Source: Symsagittifera roscoffensis
Lineage: Eukaryota > Xenacoelomorpha > Acoela > Convolutidae
Assembly: GCF_963678635.1 (NCBI RefSeq)
Contig: NC_087063.1
Location: 55,205,504-55,269,503, forward strand
Length of the DNA: 64,000 nt
Direction: 5' to 3'
Shown here: positions 63,201-64,000 of the stretch, one piece after another
Numbering within the stretch: position 1 is the stretch's first letter
Layout of the letters: the number at the start of each line of letters is the position of its first letter
Notes under the pieces: model-generated
Seen by the model: only the letters and a program-made list of their open reading frames with translations
Told to the model about the DNA's origin: nothing
Database searches by the model: none
Translations under genes and position numbers: made by a program

Positions 63201-64000
63201 CTCAAGTAATCTGCGTACACATCAATATGCATTACTGTCTGGTCACTCGGTTCGCTCAAGTTTCTGGTTACCTCGTGGCCGCCCACTGTGATTATCGACA
63301 TTATTCTAGCCCCGATTCTCGATATGCCGAATGGCTTTCCCGTAATCATTTTTACAGTGTTACAATTCCCGGTCTTTGTTGAGCCCGGTACAGCTTCTGG
63401 TGCTTGGTTCGATCCAGTTAATGCTTCGTTAAAATTCTGTCTTTCTATCTCCAGCTTTAGTCGTTGCTCTATTTCTTTCGCAGCCAGGTCCTGTTTCACT
63501 TTGGCAATTGCTTCCGTCGCCGCTTTCTCATAATTTATCTCTAGAGAGTTCCCTGCCGCGGATTCTATGGCATCATTGACATGTGATACAGCTTTCACTG
63601 TCTTCGTCGGCAATTCCGTGCTTGGTGCTCCTAAGTTCCTCGATTCAAATTCGTTTTGCCTGTTCCGCTGATTCTGCACCGCCGCTAATGCCAACTTATG
63701 TTTAGGGTGACTCTGGTCCTTGACCGCTTCCCAGAACAAGGGACAATCCATTCGGAAGTGCCCCTCCTGGTTACAGAAGAAGCATCTTGCGCCTATCTTG
63801 ATGATTAAGCCACTATAGTACTCGTGTTCCTCCATTTGGCTCATGTCCTCCTCATCTGGTGCATATCCTAGACTCTTCATGCCTTGTTTGTATGTTGTGC
63901 AGTCAGCCACGTGGTGATCCGCCGACCCGCAGTTCGCGCATGATCTGCGCTTGTCCATGTCATCTCTAGGTTTGTACCATGACGACCTCTGCGGTTGACT
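57191..64000 (-). CDS. pol: Element 4 gag-pol polyprotein (open, partial at window edge)
   Basis: Open from the window edge through the ATG at 63958 to a stop at 57191; upstream codons (SSWYKPRDD) join gag in the same frame, so no gag-pol frameshift is needed here. Numbering from that ATG: CCHC knuckles 7-20 and 59-72; protease DTGA 366-369 with ILGRDF 439-444; RT Asp787 and YVDD 852-855; RNase H Asp1001 or Asp1003, Glu1048, Asp1073 and Asp1116; linker 1121-1530 with KVTF 1295-1298; integrase H1542, H1547, C1577, C1580 and Asp1608, Asp1667, Glu1703 (DD35E spacing); GPF 1844-1846; acidic tail 1890-2150; macro-like start 2160-2240. All catalytic residues are present. The final ~12 residues are out of phase after a small deletion. 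Confidence 0.95.
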   Translation of the reverse strand, partial: SQPQRSSWYKPRDDMDKRRSCANCGSADHHVADCTTYKQGMKSLGYAPDEEDMSQMEEHEYYSGLIIKIGARCFFCNQEGHFRMDCPLFWEAVKDQSHPKHKLALAAVQNQRNRQNEFESRNLGAPSTELPTKTVKAVSHVNDAIESAAGNSLEINYEKAATEAIAKVKQDLAAKEIEQRLKLEIERQNFNEALTGSNQAPEAVPGSTKTGNCNTVKMITGKPFGISRIGARIMSIITVGGHEVTRNLSEPSDQTVMHIDVYADYLSRISPQTTSRALRALLTRGGSKSVRVDNRYTEAYGPHEVMLNIDGINIYTKTMITCDEDLIGQIYVGKEELKVRSIGHCAMLEEDAMHIGTEADVTGHVLDISGKKTQLRGLLDTGAVLSVIPIETWEKMGFDKGDLIDSRIRLSAANKGALRVLGRTPIIALNLGERNLWMSFIVVENLDESDQFILGRDFIRNFDVTVDLNNAMFRIRNPDRRYAVKPVNLIMANENKAPVFLSRRVRLKANEAAIVSLRMKNYNELSDNKQVCIVPNPNSQSAAVLGRSFSITKSGLCVSVLLNTLDIPITIQRGRKLGYALPVKTRYETIENSKQNEVVDCPNHRDKICILRRLQKKKDSSGLIKSLKSETDDGLSSCSNFPERPTLDEMQTDKPVLPEIEHLRGKLKDEQLEAIKDVLERNEEVFSRHKADIGCCNFVEHEIELEENAVPHREGARRMTPHKSDACRKEIETLLEYDMIEPSKSPWACGVVMAKKKGDQLRFCCDFRNLNSVTVKDAYPIPRIDESLSKLGDAKFFTTLDLGSAFWQVPLRKQDRDKTGFACELGLFQWKRMPFGLCNATATFQRLMAHALIGVTKKYGNLVMCYVDDVVIATPTLEDHIERLDEVFACMKRSGLKCKPSKCEILKDSIKYLGRMVDKHGIRPDTDAVEAVLTWKLPKTEHQLMSFLGFANYYREFIKGYADKVYPMQQLMRHKGKKFTWNNAAEESFQRIKKELCEAPVLGMLPTEKGMYVLDTDASVVAISGILHQEQEWNGKTVLRPIAYGSKVLSDTEMKYGAPKAEMFAVVTFVEKYRAYLGSEPFKLRVDNRALNWLKTYSMDQSYIGSWIVRLDGYNMIIEHRTRDKHQNADSLSKKTEFYERQEQREADRPEIKDGFSFMDKETYDSLPLTRWLDKSGKPIEDHPELPKEPPEKTILRKSKRIPIEIILKSKIVKETLKAKGYDLSQVEAGTAQIDDDLMRLLEKLSDDKPVIQEKGKEKPEFTILRRKETVNDTDSSRGSVTDSKDVVRSLVDKIPEDILEQTKVRKKKVTFKEDTEHLGLGQESGECSRFTEEGTGEGKLSGEREGWDEDSDESSENQDSLCMILAEEKTRHHDRELQTDPSSGTYNMDIQEMRGGEELEKIAVARKPFREISCNSNIRTNLVPEDDMKIVKRMICVKLSDDIHNPGEMNGQIMALKEHVKARSRLSDLIRAQKNDKMTSNLSKWIQSGVKEKGELEEDSYKILSQFYKEKKDLLYHTADGVVACKRRDEEKILHKHNLVILPQLYQTELLFRSHDQMGHQGIDKVQQRILHRFDWPGMRKACERWVNACLACLQVKDPRKMKFPLKSVESSEFSEVVQIDHQKICMTESGYNQILVIIDHFTKLAEAVPCQTASAEETCDHLITHWISRYGCPMTFQSDNGKAFVGDLTKELMKRSHIAQAHSTTYHPQTNGLVERQNRTLVNILRVYCSRYMTDWDRYLPQVVGAYNSTQHSTTGISPFMMLTGRERAMPLTFFYPEYEGKRTSPQAYVKEAIKRQQELNELCRRNTAQAQMRQRRKYDDKILRAKPYEVGQYVWVFQNEIPPKGTKKLLKKWRGPFMITEVHQQGRFYRLSTGRAAHYENLKPHVPSPEDWCIPKDMEGLEYLVVEPACEVNEKGTREKNDGNENLSLDDNEKIGVGSDAGSFVEEDWNDPEQDEVPKWMEPDRPTPPETRTGNRKRTGMRYNRYGDDFLIDKIQPDNLGEELLKAGELEAGEEWQVIDDGGHYPPDDYSTPEVETDLEQSEIERRENTNLRILEWMRDVKDESREGQSIQQVDVSAANYMKTEDPLFGWTATDRPLDIPQDNSDPTTSMGTSINIFVRGVGVGLTHTENLMIKKLKEVRETSELELEEEEPEPTIGRNFKTKFEIPNEYSENIMITDSDFILSNRISAICITADMSFKSRLEADFKREYQNVEFLFRQRPGLGGMAALPPSVAQVPGKYLCFLVTRVNDRTRDIGTNKITRLHD
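57251..57472 (-). other. Macro-domain-like N-terminal half in the polyprotein tail
   Basis: Residues about 2163-2236 read IMITDSDFILSNRISAICIT, ADMSFKSRLEADFKREY, NVEFLFRQRPGLGG and KYLCFLVTR. This follows the OARD1/TARG1 pattern (GD.F, ...SADF.MG.GIA..F...., VEEL...., YLVTK). The glycine-rich loop (GAGIA) is replaced by KSRLEA, so ligand binding is uncertain. Confidence 0.6.
57627..57637 (-). promoter_or_regulatory. Internal polypurine-like 11-mer in the pol tail, element 4
   Basis: On the - strand GTCCGGGGAGT followed by GGGGGTAGGA, encoding VRGVGVG. The counterpart in element 1 is at 16383-16393. It could act as a second, central plus-strand primer site. Confidence 0.45.

Larger units (their letters stand above)
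54137..64000 (-). mobile_element. Element 4: best preserved Ty3/Gypsy-like element (5' side outside window)
   Basis: On the - strand: gag end (64000), NC, pol polyprotein, macro-like tail, ORF2 fused to ORF3 by a large deletion, polypurine tract (55055-55045) and 3' LTR (55043-54137). The long open frame shows it is the youngest insertion. Its 5' LTR, leader and most of gag lie right of the window. Confidence 0.85.

Overview
The window is eukaryotic repeat-rich DNA, most likely from an invertebrate animal. A nematode is plausible because TTTTCAG-type acceptors and Ty3/Gypsy plus LINE remnants are present, but nothing fixes the species. I see no host gene, tRNA, rRNA or bacterial operon. Almost all of the 64 kb is a nest of large, related Ty3/Gypsy-like LTR retrotransposons, called elements 1 to 4 here, plus one LINE fragment.

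Element 1 (+ strand, oldest, heavily broken) enters at position 1 inside its 5' LTR. It continues through a primer-binding site near 208, a long leader with a 25-bp minisatellite, gag, and pol. A 3.9-kb tandem duplication doubles gag to RT. After pol come extra coding regions (17.0-25.1 kb) and a polypurine tract at 25813. Its 3' LTR is cut by element 2 after a few bases and resumes at 48903. Element 2 (- strand, 48902 down to about 25829) is nested in that LTR and is flanked by ATGTG on both sides. It also carries an internal tandem duplication (46.5-40.1 kb and 40.1-33.1 kb) and has lost integrase. A 2.48-kb duplication across the element 2/element 1 boundary (47089-49571 and 49572-51252) came later. 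Element 3 is a - strand 3' fragment (about 52958 down to 51354). A LINE reverse transcriptase fragment (+, 52960-54136) is interrupted by the LTR of element 4. Element 4 (- strand, 54137 to beyond 64000) is the youngest and carries an uninterrupted gag-pol frame of at least 2255 codons.

The gag-pol order is gag, two CCHC knuckles, aspartic protease, RT, RNase H, a linker of about 400 residues, integrase, and a long acidic tail. What is unusual lies after integrase. The pol tail reads as a macro-domain-like (ADP-ribose-binding fold) module. ORF2 has a helical N-terminus, a coiled coil, and one or two SGNH-hydrolase-like modules. ORF3 has a conserved four-cysteine cluster and, in elements 2 and 3, a SUMO-interaction-like motif. 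These regions recur in homologous order in elements 1, 2, 3 and 4 (as remnants), so they belong to the family and are not chance captures. They sit where an env gene would normally be, yet I see no signal peptide or membrane anchor. This accessory module set, plus an 11-base polypurine motif repeated at the 3' LTR edges and inside pol, is the best candidate for an undescribed system here.
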